A stretch of DNA of 54,676 bases from Acidobacteriaceae bacterium (GCA_030038195.1 JASHPJ010000086.1:1-54676); one strand, 5' to 3'; positions 33,225 to 42,470 are shown, counted from the stretch's first letter. The notes: generated by a model from the letters alone, not told the origin. Translations and numbers: made by a program.

Positions 33225-34658
33225 ATGACTGGCTCTTCCATCGTCTTTGCGCTTATAGCGGTTGGTCTTTTTCTCTTTGGCCTGTGGCTCGGTCTCCGGC
33301 AGGGCAAGTCTGCCGGCACGGCGCAGCTTCAACAGGCTCAGGAGAACGAGCGCCGATTGGCGGAAACCCGCGAGGCAGGACTCCGCCAGCAGCTTGAAAC
33401 GGCAAACGGAGAAATTGCCATGCTCAGGCCAAGGGCGGAAGAGCTGGTTGCCGTGCGTCAACAGCTCAAAGACGAGCAGGAAAAGTACGCGCAGATGAAG
33501 GCTGACCTCGATGCGGCCTTTAAAGGCGCTGCCGCTGATGCGCTGCGGGCAAACACCGAATCCTTTATTGTTCTCGCAAAGCGAGAGCTGGGCGGACAAA
33601 CGCAGGATGCAAAGCAGACGCTGGAAGCCAAAGAACTGGCGATCAAAAACCTCCTCGACCCGCTCGGAAAAGTCCTTGCCGCACTCGACACGCAGGCCCG
33701 CGAGATGGAAAAGAGCCGGGCAACAGCATACGGGGAGATCAAAACTCTCGTCGAAGGCATTGGCCGCGATATTCCCGAATCGCTTCGCTCGCTGCGTACC
33801 GAAACTGCGCAGCTCATTACTGCGCTGCGTGCGCCGAAGACCCGCGGAAACTGGGGCGAGCTGCAGTTGAAGCGCTGCGTCGAATACGCAGGCATGGTCC
33901 AGTACTGCTCCTTCGCCGAGCAAATCACAGCGCGCGACGGCGACAACAATTTGTTGCGTCCCGACATGACCATCCAGTTGCCCAACGGCCGCACAATCAT
34001 CGTCGACGCCAAGACCCCGCTCGACGCATTTCTTGCTGAAGGCCAGCGCACCGATCCCACCGCACAGGCAATGCGTTTTGTGGCCCATGCCGAGCGCGTG
34101 AAGGCGCATCTGCGCGAGCTTTCAAGCAAGAGTTATTGGAAGCAGTTCGAGCATTCGCCGGAATTTGTCGTCTGCTTTCTGCCAAGCGAAGCGCTGTTCA
34201 GCGCGGCGCTGGAAGCCGATCCGTCGCTGATCGAGTTCGGTTCGCAGGCCAATGTGGTTATGGCCACGCCCACCACGCTCATCGCATTGCTTAAAGCCGT
34301 TGCTTATGGCTGGCAGCAGTCGCAGGTAGCACAAAATGCACAGGCGATTCAGGAGGCAGGCCGCGACCTTTATAACAAGATCGTCAACGCGCACGAGCAC
34401 TTCGAAAAGATGGGGTCGGCGTTAGCCGGCGCAGTTGGGCAGTACAACAAATTCATCGGCGCGGTGGAAGGACGTGGCGGCGCATTTTTCCATGCGCGCA
34501 AGCTTGGCGAACTGGTGCATGATGCGCAGACGCTGGATGCGCTTGAGACCTCTGACGCAAAGCCACGCATGCTCATGGACGAGGCATGGCCGGCAACGTC
34601 GGGTTTAACGTTAGCTGCGGAAGCGGATCGGAACGACCAGGCAGAGCAGGGCCTGTGA
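33225..34658 (+). CDS. rmuC: DNA recombination protein RmuC homologue
   Basis: A 477-residue protein with an N-terminal membrane helix (SIVFALIAVGLFLFGLWLGL, residues 5-24), a long coiled coil (~30-150, rich in Glu, Gln, Ala and Arg) and the RmuC nuclease-like core (~190-400). The core includes TRGNWGELQLKRCVEYAGM, PDMTIQLPNGRTIIVDAKTPLDAFL with the PD-(D/E)xK-like Asp...Asp-x-Lys pattern, and VVMATPTTLIALLKAVAYGWQQ. RmuC limits inversion and other rearrangements at short inverted repeats in E. coli, of note because this window has many. The gene is monocistronic, divergent from acpP. Confidence 0.94.
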   Translation: MTGSSIVFALIAVGLFLFGLWLGLRQGKSAGTAQLQQAQENERRLAETREAGLRQQLETANGEIAMLRPRAEELVAVRQQLKDEQEKYAQMKADLDAAFKGAAADALRANTESFIVLAKRELGGQTQDAKQTLEAKELAIKNLLDPLGKVLAALDTQAREMEKSRATAYGEIKTLVEGIGRDIPESLRSLRTETAQLITALRAPKTRGNWGELQLKRCVEYAGMVQYCSFAEQITARDGDNNLLRPDMTIQLPNGRTIIVDAKTPLDAFLAEGQRTDPTAQAMRFVAHAERVKAHLRELSSKSYWKQFEHSPEFVVCFLPSEALFSAALEADPSLIEFGSQANVVMATPTTLIALLKAVAYGWQQSQVAQNAQAIQEAGRDLYNKIVNAHEHFEKMGSALAGAVGQYNKFIGAVEGRGGAFFHARKLGELVHDAQTLDALETSDAKPRMLMDEAWPATSGLTLAAEADRNDQAEQGL

Positions 34659-34675
34659 GAGCACCGAAACTTTCC

Positions 34676-34876
34676 TCAGAGCCACGCCTTCCAGACCTCA
34701 TGCCCGGCGGCAATCAGGCTGTACCACAGAATTGAGGAGAGGCCGAGCGACCATGCGACCATGCGCAGGCGTGGAGCAAAAGAAAGCTCGAAGACGTCAC
34801 TGCGCGGCGGGGCAGCTTCAGCGGCGGGGTGCGCGGCCATGCGAGCAAGGCCGGCGGCCTGTGTCGACTGCATCAT
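34676..34876 (-). CDS. Small hypothetical membrane protein
   Basis: A 66-residue protein with one C-terminal membrane helix (MVAWSLGLSSILWYSLIAAGHEVWKAWL, split here only in reading) after an Ala/Pro-rich N-terminus. Two consecutive ATG codons start it, with GGGAG about 9 nt upstream and a weak promoter (TTGCAT, 16 nt, CATACC on the minus strand at 34934-34907). Being short and without a family match, it is reported as probable rather than certain. It ends 17 nt from the convergent rmuC stop. Confidence 0.5.
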   Translation of the reverse strand: MMQSTQAAGLARMAAHPAAEAAPPRSDVFELSFAPRLRMVAWSLGLSSILWYSLIAAGHEVWKAWL

Positions 34877-35195
34877 CGGTGGCTTCTCCCTTCAACGTTC
34901 CCTTGCGGTATGGCCCGTGAATCGATGTATGCAATCTAAAGAGATACTATCCGGCAGTCCGGATACAGCATTACCTCATCACATGCAAACCCCGGCTGGA
35001 GAGAAATTACGCGGCCAGCCGTTTCCTGTTTGGATGCGGTTTCCGATGGGGCGGATGTGGATAAACGGGCGCAATCTCCGCACGGAGCGCGCGGCTAGTG
35101 GGGTGTCCCTGAAGTTTGTAGCATCGATCAATGACCTGTGCCCCTACGGGGCTATGGATTTTATTGAGGCGGCGATTCCCAGGGTTTCACCTGAG
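34877..35195. other. 319-bp gap with no recognised gene
   Basis: Lies between the small membrane protein start and the HIT-protein stop. It contains a small palindrome (CCGGCAGTCCGG, near 34950) and GCCCC-TAC-GGGGC near 35140, without T tracts. No RNA gene or convincing reading frame was seen. Confidence 0.5.
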
Positions 35196-35774
35196 CTATT
35201 CTGGCCTGCCGGCTTCCTGAAAAGCCTGCCGCAGCCGCTTCCAAGTTGTCTCCAGGTCTTCCGGCAGCACGCGGGTCTCGGAGACGGTGGTCATGAAGCT
35301 GGTATCGCCCACCCAGCGCGGCATGGCATGCAGATGGATGTGTCCGGCGACGCCTGCGCCGGCGGCCTGACCAACGTTCAAGCCGAAGTTGAATCCATGC
35401 GGCCGGTAGACGGCGTCCAGCACGCGTTCGGTACGCTGCGCCAGGTCGACGAGTTCATGCGCGGTTTCAGGGGATAGCGCCGCCAGCCGGTCAAGATGCG
35501 CATAGGGCATCACCATCACATGGCCCGAGGTGTAGGGGAACGCGTTCAGGCAGACGAAACAGTGGGTGGCACGCAGCACGATGCCGCCGGCAGCTTCGGC
35601 CCGGTCACGATCCATGCCGTTGGAGATGGCGTAGCCGACCGCGGCCAGCAGGTTGCAGAAGACGCAGCCGGTGTCGCCCGGCCAGGCGGCCAGGCTGGCG
35701 GGAACGCCGGCCCGCACGGCCTTGTCCGCGGTGGTGACGTAGTGGTAGCGCCAGGGAGTCCAGAAGTGTTCCAT
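35196..35774 (-). CDS. HIT-family nucleotide-binding protein
   Basis: A 192-residue histidine-triad protein. The catalytic triad is His145-x-His147-x-His149 (GHIHLHAMPRW), with an earlier conserved stretch GHVMVMPYAHLDRLAALSPE. An N-terminal Cys pair (CVFC, residues 37-40) and a later HCFVC suggest the zinc-binding subgroup related to Ap4A phosphorylase/GalT-like HIT proteins. Activity is probably hydrolysis or phosphorolysis of a dinucleotide or AMP-linked substrate; the specific substrate cannot be read. It is a single gene, divergent from rpsA. Confidence 0.93.
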   Translation of the reverse strand: MEHFWTPWRYHYVTTADKAVRAGVPASLAAWPGDTGCVFCNLLAAVGYAISNGMDRDRAEAAGGIVLRATHCFVCLNAFPYTSGHVMVMPYAHLDRLAALSPETAHELVDLAQRTERVLDAVYRPHGFNFGLNVGQAAGAGVAGHIHLHAMPRWVGDTSFMTTVSETRVLPEDLETTWKRLRQAFQEAGRPE

Positions 35775-36246
35775 TGCGTTCGATTCAGTATAGAGTGAGG
35801 GTCGGGTTCCAGCTTAGTTGTGGGTGGGGCTGGGGGATTGCCTTCTCAGGTCTTCCGCCACGGCGGATGGCAGGGGTACGGAGGCTCTGTGCCGGCTTGC
35901 GGATAGTGTGATGTACGCGTTGCGTTTGCATTGCAGGGGGCGGCTGCGGGGCGAAGGCAATGGTTTGACGCTGGCTTGCGGAGATTGCTACACTCGTGAG
36001 CGTAGCTTCCTGCGCGGATTCCAGCAGTGAGTTGCGGCCGCCCTACAGTATGCCGTTGTCTGCCGGGTATTTCCCAAGGAGACCAGATCTTTTCAGCCCA
36101 GTGAGCGATCAGGGGGTAAGGATGCTGCTCCGGAAAAAACCTTCAGAAGCACGGGAGCGTAGGACACGGCTCGAAAGCACCCAGGCTGCGGTTCGCCGCA
36201 GCGGCCGACATCGCCGCAGGAGCAAGGAATCCCGGAGCTGGCAGTA
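35775..36246. other. 472-bp gap: rpsA promoter and long leader
   Basis: The first ~190 bp hold no recognised feature. The rest carries the rpsA promoter (35965-35994) and an ~245-nt leader. The leader contains a 41-codon frame (36122-36247) whose TAA overlaps the rpsA ATG by one base; its product is very Arg-rich (about a quarter Arg) and it has only AAGG close to its ATG. Ribosomal protein S1 represses its own mRNA in E. coli, so a regulatory leader is plausible. Confidence 0.5.
35965..35994 (+). promoter_or_regulatory. Promoter of rpsA
   Basis: TTGACG (35965-35970), 18-nt spacer, TACACT (35989-35994). The transcript would start near 36001, about 245 nt before the rpsA ATG. Confidence 0.65.
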
Positions 36247-38184
36247 ATGGCAAACGTCCTCAATTCCGAACCCGAGAGCATAACCCTGAACACCGAATTG
36301 GAAATCCCTACGCTCGATCCTGCGACGGAGCTGGAGCAGCCGCCGTACGAATCCACGTCCAACCTCGAGGCCGCCGAGGCCACAGCACCCCCCACACTGG
36401 ACGCCGATGCCACTCCAACCGAAATCCCAGCCGCACCTGTAGAGCCGGCTGTGCCGGCTGCTGCCGCTGAGCCCGCAGCCGCACCCGAGGCGACGGAAGA
36501 CTTTTCCGCAGCGCTCGAGGCCTTTGAGCGCGAGCAGGCCGCCGAGGCCGCCGCCGTTGAGGCCTATGGAGACAAGCTTGTCCCCGGCACGGTGGTGAAG
36601 CAGACCGAAAAGCACCTGGTGGTGGACGTGGGCCTGAAGTCCGAGGGGCTGGTGCCCTTGGACCAGGTGGTCGATCATACCGGGGCGGTCAAGTTCCAGC
36701 CCGGCGACGTGATCGACGTGGTGATTGAGCGCGAGGAGCCCGAAGGCGGCTACCTGGTGAGCTACGAACGGGCGCAGCGCCTGCGCGTGTGGGACTCGAT
36801 TGAGAAGGCGGCCAACGAAAAGACGCCGATTCTGGGCACGGTGGTGAGCCGCGTGAAAGGCGGCCTGACCGTCGACATTGGCCTGAAGGCGTTCCTGCCC
36901 GGTTCGCAGCTTGAAATCCGGCCGGTCCGCAACCTGGACGGCTACCTGGGCCAGCAGATCGAAGTCCGCGTGATCAAGTTGAACAAAAAGCGCGGCAACG
37001 TGGTGGTGAGCCGCAAGGAGATCCTCGAGGAAGAGCTGAACTCCAAGCGCTCTGCAACCATGGAGCACCTGGGCGAGGGCGCTGTGCTGACTGGCACGGT
37101 GAAGAACCTGACCGACTACGGCGCATTTGTCGATCTGGGTGGCATCGATGGCCTGCTGCATATCACGGACATGAGCTGGGGCCGTCTCACGCATCCGCGC
37201 GACCTGGTGAACGTGGGCGATGAGATCCAGGTGAAGGTTCTCAAGTTCGACAAAGAGAAGCAACGGGTTTCGCTGGGCTTCAAGCAGTTGACGCCCGACC
37301 CGTGGCTGGACGCTGCGGAGCGCTACCCGGTGGGCGCGCGCGTTCACGGCCGCGTGCTTTCGGTTACCGACTACGGCGCGTTCGTCGAGCTGGAGCAGGG
37401 CATCGAGGGCCTGGTTCACCTCTCGGAGATGACCTGGTCGAAGCGGCTCAAGCACCCTTCGAAGCTGGTGAAGCCGAGCGACGAGGTCGATACCGTCGTG
37501 CTGAGCGTGAATCCGGCTGACCGGCGCATCTCGCTGGGCATGAAGCAACTGATGGAGAATCCGTGGGAGAACCTCAGCGAGCGTTATCCCATTGGAACGG
37601 TTGTCGAAGGCCGCGTGCGCAACCTCACTGACTTCGGCGCCTTTATCGAGATCGAAGACGGCATCGACGGCTTGGTGCACGTCTCCAACCTGAGCTGGAC
37701 CAAGCGCGTGAAGCATCCTTCGGAGGTGGTGAAGAAGGGTGAGAAGGTGAAGGCAGTCGTTCTGGGCGTAGAGCCGCAGAACCGTCGGCTGAGCCTGGGC
37801 ATCAAGCAACTTCAACCCGATGTGTGGGAGAGCTTCTTCGCTACCCATCGCGTGGGTGACGTGGTGCACGGTAAGGTGCTGCGCACGGCGCAGTTCGGCG
37901 CGTTCGTCGAGATCGCGGAGGGCGTGGAGGGCCTGTGCCACATCTCCGAGGCCGGCGACGACGGCGACCACTCCAAGCTGGAGCAGGGCTCGGAGCACGA
38001 CTTCAAGATCATCAAGATCAACGTCGAGGAGAAGAAAGTGGGCCTGAGCCTGCGCGCGGTCACCGGCCACGAGGCCAGCCGCGCCACGGTGGAAAGCTAC
38101 AAGGCCGACACGCATAAGCATCCGGTCTCCAGCTCGACCACGACCCTGGGCGACCTGATCAACTGGCGGAAGAACGAGCGGTAG
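36247..38184 (+). CDS. rpsA: 30S ribosomal protein S1
   Basis: A 645-residue S1 with six S1/OB-fold RNA-binding repeats. An unusual ~95-residue N-terminal extension rich in Ala, Pro, Glu and Thr precedes the first repeat (GDKLVPGTVVKQTEKHLVVD). The third to fifth repeats carry the classic LTDYGAFVDL, VTDYGAFVEL and LTDFGAFIEI signatures with intervening WGRLTHP, WSKRLKHP and WTKRVKHP; the last has LRTAQFGAFVEIAEG. The start ATG 36247 has GGAG 9 nt upstream. S1 recruits mRNA to the small subunit, notable here because several genes in the window look leaderless. A strong terminator follows. Confidence 0.96.
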   Translation: MANVLNSEPESITLNTELEIPTLDPATELEQPPYESTSNLEAAEATAPPTLDADATPTEIPAAPVEPAVPAAAAEPAAAPEATEDFSAALEAFEREQAAEAAAVEAYGDKLVPGTVVKQTEKHLVVDVGLKSEGLVPLDQVVDHTGAVKFQPGDVIDVVIEREEPEGGYLVSYERAQRLRVWDSIEKAANEKTPILGTVVSRVKGGLTVDIGLKAFLPGSQLEIRPVRNLDGYLGQQIEVRVIKLNKKRGNVVVSRKEILEEELNSKRSATMEHLGEGAVLTGTVKNLTDYGAFVDLGGIDGLLHITDMSWGRLTHPRDLVNVGDEIQVKVLKFDKEKQRVSLGFKQLTPDPWLDAAERYPVGARVHGRVLSVTDYGAFVELEQGIEGLVHLSEMTWSKRLKHPSKLVKPSDEVDTVVLSVNPADRRISLGMKQLMENPWENLSERYPIGTVVEGRVRNLTDFGAFIEIEDGIDGLVHVSNLSWTKRVKHPSEVVKKGEKVKAVVLGVEPQNRRLSLGIKQLQPDVWESFFATHRVGDVVHGKVLRTAQFGAFVEIAEGVEGLCHISEAGDDGDHSKLEQGSEHDFKIIKINVEEKKVGLSLRAVTGHEASRATVESYKADTHKHPVSSSTTTLGDLINWRKNER

Positions 38185-38273
38185 TAGAGACAATTGTCAG
38201 AGATCAGGGGTCAGTTGGTTCCGTGGTCTGCTGCATGAAGCGGCTTTCCTCCGAGCGTGTAATTCGAAAACAG

Positions 38274-38306
38274 ACGGCCACCCTGCGGGGTGGCCGTTTT
38301 GCGTTT
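38274..38306 (+). terminator. Rho-independent terminator after rpsA
   Basis: ACGGCCACCC (38274-38283) pairs with GGGTGGCCGT (38288-38297) around loop TGCG, followed by TTTGCGTTT. Confidence 0.93.
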
Positions 38307-38348
38307 GGGGTAGCTGGGCGTGGTTCTATCAAAAAGTATTGAGATGCG

Positions 38349-38394
38349 TGGTTTCCCATCCTATCGACCATAAAAAGTCGATAGGATGGGAAAC
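38349..38394. repeat. REP-like palindrome, copy B
   Basis: A perfect 18-bp inverted repeat (38351-38368 with 38377-38394, loop CATAAAAA) beginning GTGGTTTCCCATCC. It lies between the rpsA terminator and the end of the convergent MFS gene. It shares the outer TTTCCCATCC/GGATGGG sequence with the other copies in the window. Confidence 0.9.
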
Positions 38395-38424
38395 GGAAGA
38401 ATAGCTGCTTCTCAGATGAGACTG

Positions 38425-39630
38425 TCAGTCTCTTTGCACCTGGCGGAGGACGATGACGATGCCCAGCGCGCAGAGCACGCTGAGCAGGGCGAAGAGAAAG
38501 ACGCTGCGGTAGCCGAACCAGCCGATGACGGCTCCGGCGATGGGGCCGACGAGGAAGAACGAGACATCGGCAAATGCAGTGTAGACGCCGAGCGCGGTGC
38601 CGCGGTTGTTTTCCGGTACGCGCTTGACCGCCTCGACGCCGATGGCGGGGAAGACCAGCGAAAAGCCGAAGCCGCCCAGGGATGCGCCGGTAAGCGCGAC
38701 GGAAGGTGAGTTCGAGCGCCACAGCAGAAACAGGCCGATGGACTCGACGGCCAGGCAGACCATGGAGACGGGGAATCCGCCGTAGGCGTTGATGGTCTGG
38801 ACGAAGAACAGCCGGGCGAGGATGAAGGCGATACCGAATGCGGTAAGGCACAGGGCAGCGCCGTTCCAGTGGCGCGCGGCGTAAAAGAGCGTGATAAAGG
38901 TAGCCAGCACGCTGTAGCAGACGCCGCCCAGGGCGAGGCCCATGCCGTGCGGAGCCACGCGGCCCAACACGTGGCTGAAGGGCAGATGCTCGCCTTCCAT
39001 GATGGGGAGGGATTCTTTGCGCGCGGCCAGAAAGATGCTGGCTGCGCCGATGAAGATGGTGAGCACGCCCAGCGACCCCAGTCCCCAGAACTGATCGCAG
39101 GCCACGCCCAGTGGTGCGCCCAGGGCCATGGCTCCGTAAGTGCAGATGCCATTGTAGGAGATCACCCTAGCGGTGTTTTCCGGGCCGGCAGCGGTGATGC
39201 CCCAGAGAGTGGCGCCGGTGGAGCCCAGGCTTTCGCCGATGCCGAGGAGGAGCCGGCTCAGGATCAGCATCCAGAAGCTGAGCCAGTGGATGGAGTAGAG
39301 CGCCCAGGCAGCCACCAGCACTGCGCCGCTGGCCGTGCAGGCGACCATGCCCCAGATGACGGAGATCTTGGCGCCCTGGCGGTCAGAGATGCGGCCGGCC
39401 CAGGGCCGGCTGGCCAGCGTGGCGATGTACTGAATGCTGATGACCAGGCCGGCGAGCACGGCGCTGTAGCCCATGCGCAGATGCACGTAGGGCGGCAGCA
39501 CGGCGAGCGGCAGGCCGATGGAGAGATAGCAGATGAACGTGAAGTAGACGTAGCCCAGAATATGCCACGTGCCGCTCCTGGTTGTGGCTAAAGTGGATAG
39601 AGCAGCACCGTCAGCGGAGGAAGTTGACAT
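38425..39630 (-). CDS. MFS transporter
   Basis: A 401-residue transporter with twelve predicted membrane helices. The loop 2-3 signature is recognisable as GLVISIQYIATLASRPWAGRISDRQGAK, with the A-motif core RPWAGRISDRQGAK, and the fifth-helix LLGIGESLGSTGATLW follows. It resembles the YfcJ/YhhS-type arabinose-efflux-like branch of the superfamily, many of which are orphan drug or metabolite exporters. The substrate cannot be inferred. The gene is alone, divergent from the mtaB-like gene. Confidence 0.92.
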   Translation of the reverse strand: MSTSSADGAALSTLATTRSGTWHILGYVYFTFICYLSIGLPLAVLPPYVHLRMGYSAVLAGLVISIQYIATLASRPWAGRISDRQGAKISVIWGMVACTASGAVLVAAWALYSIHWLSFWMLILSRLLLGIGESLGSTGATLWGITAAGPENTARVISYNGICTYGAMALGAPLGVACDQFWGLGSLGVLTIFIGAASIFLAARKESLPIMEGEHLPFSHVLGRVAPHGMGLALGGVCYSVLATFITLFYAARHWNGAALCLTAFGIAFILARLFFVQTINAYGGFPVSMVCLAVESIGLFLLWRSNSPSVALTGASLGGFGFSLVFPAIGVEAVKRVPENNRGTALGVYTAFADVSFFLVGPIAGAVIGWFGYRSVFLFALLSVLCALGIVIVLRQVQRD

Positions 39631-39749
39631 GTTCGGGGCAGGAACCGACGGATGAGTTCGGGTCTTGCTTCAAGTATATCGGATGCGCGAATTCGATTGA
39701 GATAACGGGCGTGGCAGGACAGGATTGATTCCGCTTTAAACTGGGAGAG

Positions 39750-41237
39750 ATGACGGGATTCCACATCGAGCACTTCGGATGCAGGGCGTCGCGCGCGGAC
39801 GGCGAAGCGGTGGGCGAGCGTCTGCGCGCGGCGGGGTTCTGCGAACGGCGGACCCCTGAAGCAGATGTGGTCATCGTCAATACCTGCAGTGTGACGGCCG
39901 AGGCCGACCGGCAGGCGCGGGCGTTTATCCGCCGCGCGCACCGCAACAATCCCGCAGCCAGGATCGTGGTGACGGGCTGCTATGCGCAGCGCGCGCCAGA
40001 GGAACTGGCAGCTATTCCCGGCGTGAATGCGGTGGTGGGTAACAGCCACAAGGCGCTGACGCCGGAGATCGTTCTGGGGTTGGCGCGCGGCAGCACGGCC
40101 GAGGCTGCGAACACGACCGTGATGCCGGTGAGCGCGCTGCTCCTGGGCAGCGTGCCGGTGTGGGCCGACGACCGGTTTGCGCACTCGTTTCTGGAAGAAG
40201 CCCAGCTTGTTCCCGGCGAGCAGACGCGGCCGAATCTGAAGATCCAGGAAGGATGCGGCAATCGCTGCACGTTCTGCGTCATTCCCTGGACAAGAGGCTC
40301 ATCCAAGAGTCTGCCCGCCGCAGGCGTGATGCGGCAGGTGGAGGGGTTTGTTGCCGCGGGCGGCAAGGAGCTGGTGCTTTCGGGAATCAACCTGGGGCGA
40401 TGGGGGCGGGATCTGCAGGTCGTACCGGATGAGGGGTCGTGGTTTCCCGCCCTTGCGCCAGAAAAAACGCGCAAGAATGGGGCACGGGGCATTGGAGGGG
40501 AAGCAGACCGCAGGTCTTCGCGGCTCACACTTGCCGGACTGGTGCGCAAGGTTCTGGAGCGGACGGCGCTGCCGCGGCTGCGGCTGAGCTCGATTGAGCC
40601 CATGGACTGGGACGATGAGCTGATCGGATTGATGGCGAAGTTTGGCGGAGCGCGTCTGGCGCGGCATGCGCATCTGCCGCTGCAGTCGGGGTCGGATGCG
40701 GTGCTGCGGCGAATGCATCGGCGCTACCGGCCATGGCACTACGCGGAGAAGGTGCAGGCACTGCTGCGTGCGGCGGGACCGGAGCTGACGCTGGGCGCGG
40801 ACGTGATGGTGGGCTTTCCCGGCGAGACGGACGCAGAGTTTGAGCAGACTGCGGCGATGATTCGCGCGCTGCCCTTCGGCTATCTGCACCTGTTTCCGTT
40901 TTCGCCGCGGCCCGGCACGCGTGGATGGACGCTGCATGCCGCAAATCCCACGCCGCCGCAGGTTGTGGAAGAGCGCATGGCTGCGTTGCGGGTGCTGGCT
41001 GCGGAAAAGAGTCTTGTACATCGCCGACAGTTTGTAGGACGCACGCTCGACGTGATCACGCTGCACACGCCCACGGCGGTTGCGGCGCGCGGACAGACGG
41101 CTGCACTGAGCGAAAATTTTCTGCCGGTGGAGATAGAAGTGCAGCTGCCGGCGAATGAGCTGGAGCGGGTGCGGGTGACGGGCATGAATGCCGAAGGAGC
41201 GCTCGTGGCGAAGGCATCGCAGTCCCTCAGAGGCTGA
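39750..41237 (+). CDS. mtaB: MtaB-like tRNA methylthiotransferase with an internal repeat-derived insert
   Basis: A 495-residue MiaB/MtaB-family radical SAM enzyme. The N-terminal UPF0004 domain has its cluster cysteines in HFGCRAS, VNTCSVTAEAD and VTGCYAQR; the radical SAM cysteines are Cys169, Cys173 and Cys176 (EGCGNRCTFCVIPWTRG); a TRAM-type tail follows. It should add a methylthio group to the t6A37 base of certain tRNAs (MtaB branch by overall look; MiaB or RimO less likely). Residues ~229-250 (W231-G249 region) are encoded by a copy of the window's REP-like palindrome and form an extra ~35-residue loop between INLGRWGRDL and LTLAGLVRKV. The frame is preserved. GGGAGAG precedes ATG 39750 closely. 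Confidence 0.9.
   Translation: MTGFHIEHFGCRASRADGEAVGERLRAAGFCERRTPEADVVIVNTCSVTAEADRQARAFIRRAHRNNPAARIVVTGCYAQRAPEELAAIPGVNAVVGNSHKALTPEIVLGLARGSTAEAANTTVMPVSALLLGSVPVWADDRFAHSFLEEAQLVPGEQTRPNLKIQEGCGNRCTFCVIPWTRGSSKSLPAAGVMRQVEGFVAAGGKELVLSGINLGRWGRDLQVVPDEGSWFPALAPEKTRKNGARGIGGEADRRSSRLTLAGLVRKVLERTALPRLRLSSIEPMDWDDELIGLMAKFGGARLARHAHLPLQSGSDAVLRRMHRRYRPWHYAEKVQALLRAAGPELTLGADVMVGFPGETDAEFEQTAAMIRALPFGYLHLFPFSPRPGTRGWTLHAANPTPPQVVEERMAALRVLAAEKSLVHRRQFVGRTLDVITLHTPTAVAARGQTAALSENFLPVEIEVQLPANELERVRVTGMNAEGALVAKASQSLRG
40439..40492. repeat. REP-like palindrome, copy C, inside the mtaB-like gene
   Basis: GTGGTTTCCCGCCC at the left and AATGGGGCACGGGGCAT at the right, around the stem CTTGCGC (40452-40458)/GCGCAAG (40469-40475). 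The ends match copies B and D closely. It is translated in frame as part of the enzyme. Confidence 0.8.
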
Positions 41238-41333
41238 AACTCGTACCCTTTACTTCTATTCCGCTCTCTTCCTGTGAGGCCTCGTAATTTTTTGCCGACC
41301 AGCGGGTGCGCGAATCTGCGACAATCTATGCTT

Positions 41334-42470
41334 ATGAAAAACAGAGTCATGTTTCATGCTTTGTGTGCCATGCTGGCTGCGGTCTTTTCATCGGTTGCTG
41401 CGGCGCAGGTCCCGCCTGCGCACAAGACGCAGAACGTCATCGTCGTCATGATAGATGGGATGCGCTGGCAGGAGGTGTTTCGCGGGGCAGATCCCGCGCT
41501 GCTGGCGACTACCGGGCCGAAGTGGCTAGGCGATCCGCAGAAGATGGCAGCGCAGGCACAGCAGCAGTATGGGGGCAAGACCCAGGACGACCGGCGTCGC
41601 GCGCTGATGCCGTTTTTGTGGGAGGTGGTTGCCGCGCATGGGCAACTGTTCGGCAACCGCGACCTCGGCTCGGACTCGCATGTAACCAACGGACTGAACT
41701 TCAGCTATCCCGGTTACAGTGAAACCCTGGTGGGCTTCGGCGATCCGCGCGTCCACTCAAACGATAACGTACCCAATCCGAATGAGACGGTGTTCGCATG
41801 GCTCAATGCAATGCCGCAATTCGCGGGCCAGGTAGCGGCCTTTGGCGCATGGGAAACCTTTGATGGCATCTTCGACAGCGCGCATTGCGGCTTTGTGGTG
41901 AATGCGGGCTTTGCGCCGCTCACGGCGATCCCGGTTACGCCAAAGCTGGACTTGCTGAATGCGCTCAAGGCCGAATTGACGCGCCTGTGGGACGATGAGA
42001 CCTACGATCCTGTGACGTTTCACACCGCCGTCGAGTATTTGCAGGCGAAGAAGCCGCGGCTGTTGTTTATCGGGCTGGGCGAGACCGACGACTGGGCACA
42101 CGAAGGCTCGTATCCGGCGTATCTCGATGCCGCGCATCTTGCCGACAGCTATCTGCGCGAGCTGTGGGATCTGGTGCAGTCGATGCCGGAGTACAGCGGC
42201 AAAACGACACTGATTGTGCTTCCCGATCACGGCCGTGGCGAAGGCGCGAATTGGACCTCGCACGGCGAAAAGATTCCCGAGTCGCGCGAGACGTGGATGG
42301 CTTTTATGGGGCCGGATACGCCCGCGCTTGGCGAGCGCAGGCAGGGACCTGTTGTAACGGAGAGCCAGGTGGCGGCCACGCTGGCAGCCCTGCTGGGCGA
42401 AGACTATCATGCGGCAGTTCCCAGGGCCGGGACAGCGATTGAGGACGTATTGGGGACGGATCAGAAATAG
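41334..42470 (+). CDS. Secreted alkaline-phosphatase-superfamily protein
   Basis: A 378-residue protein with a signal peptide (MKNRVMFHALCAMLAAVFSSVAAA); ATG 41328, two codons earlier, is equally possible. The fold of the alkaline phosphatase/sulfatase superfamily is suggested by VIVVMIDGMRWQEVF near the mature N-terminus (metal Asp), a nucleophile-region SHVTNGLNFSYPGYSE (Ser/Thr), GLGETDDWAHEGSY with paired Asp and His, and VLPDHGRGEGANWTSHGEK carrying the later metal ligands Asp-His and His. It probably hydrolyses or transfers a phospho-group in the periplasm; the substrate is unknown. It follows the mtaB-like gene by ~100 nt and precedes infC. Confidence 0.82.
   Translation: MKNRVMFHALCAMLAAVFSSVAAAQVPPAHKTQNVIVVMIDGMRWQEVFRGADPALLATTGPKWLGDPQKMAAQAQQQYGGKTQDDRRRALMPFLWEVVAAHGQLFGNRDLGSDSHVTNGLNFSYPGYSETLVGFGDPRVHSNDNVPNPNETVFAWLNAMPQFAGQVAAFGAWETFDGIFDSAHCGFVVNAGFAPLTAIPVTPKLDLLNALKAELTRLWDDETYDPVTFHTAVEYLQAKKPRLLFIGLGETDDWAHEGSYPAYLDAAHLADSYLRELWDLVQSMPEYSGKTTLIVLPDHGRGEGANWTSHGEKIPESRETWMAFMGPDTPALGERRQGPVVTESQVAATLAALLGEDYHAAVPRAGTAIEDVLGTDQK

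Noticed and set aside
35100..35160. tRNA or small RNA gene after the HIT gene
   Set aside because: GCCCC-TAC-GGGGC gives only a tiny hairpin; no cloverleaf or T-loop sequence.
36109..38193. 694-codon open frame antisense to rpsA
   Set aside because: Same effect; the rpsA product has six clear S1 repeats and the antisense frame shows no domain.
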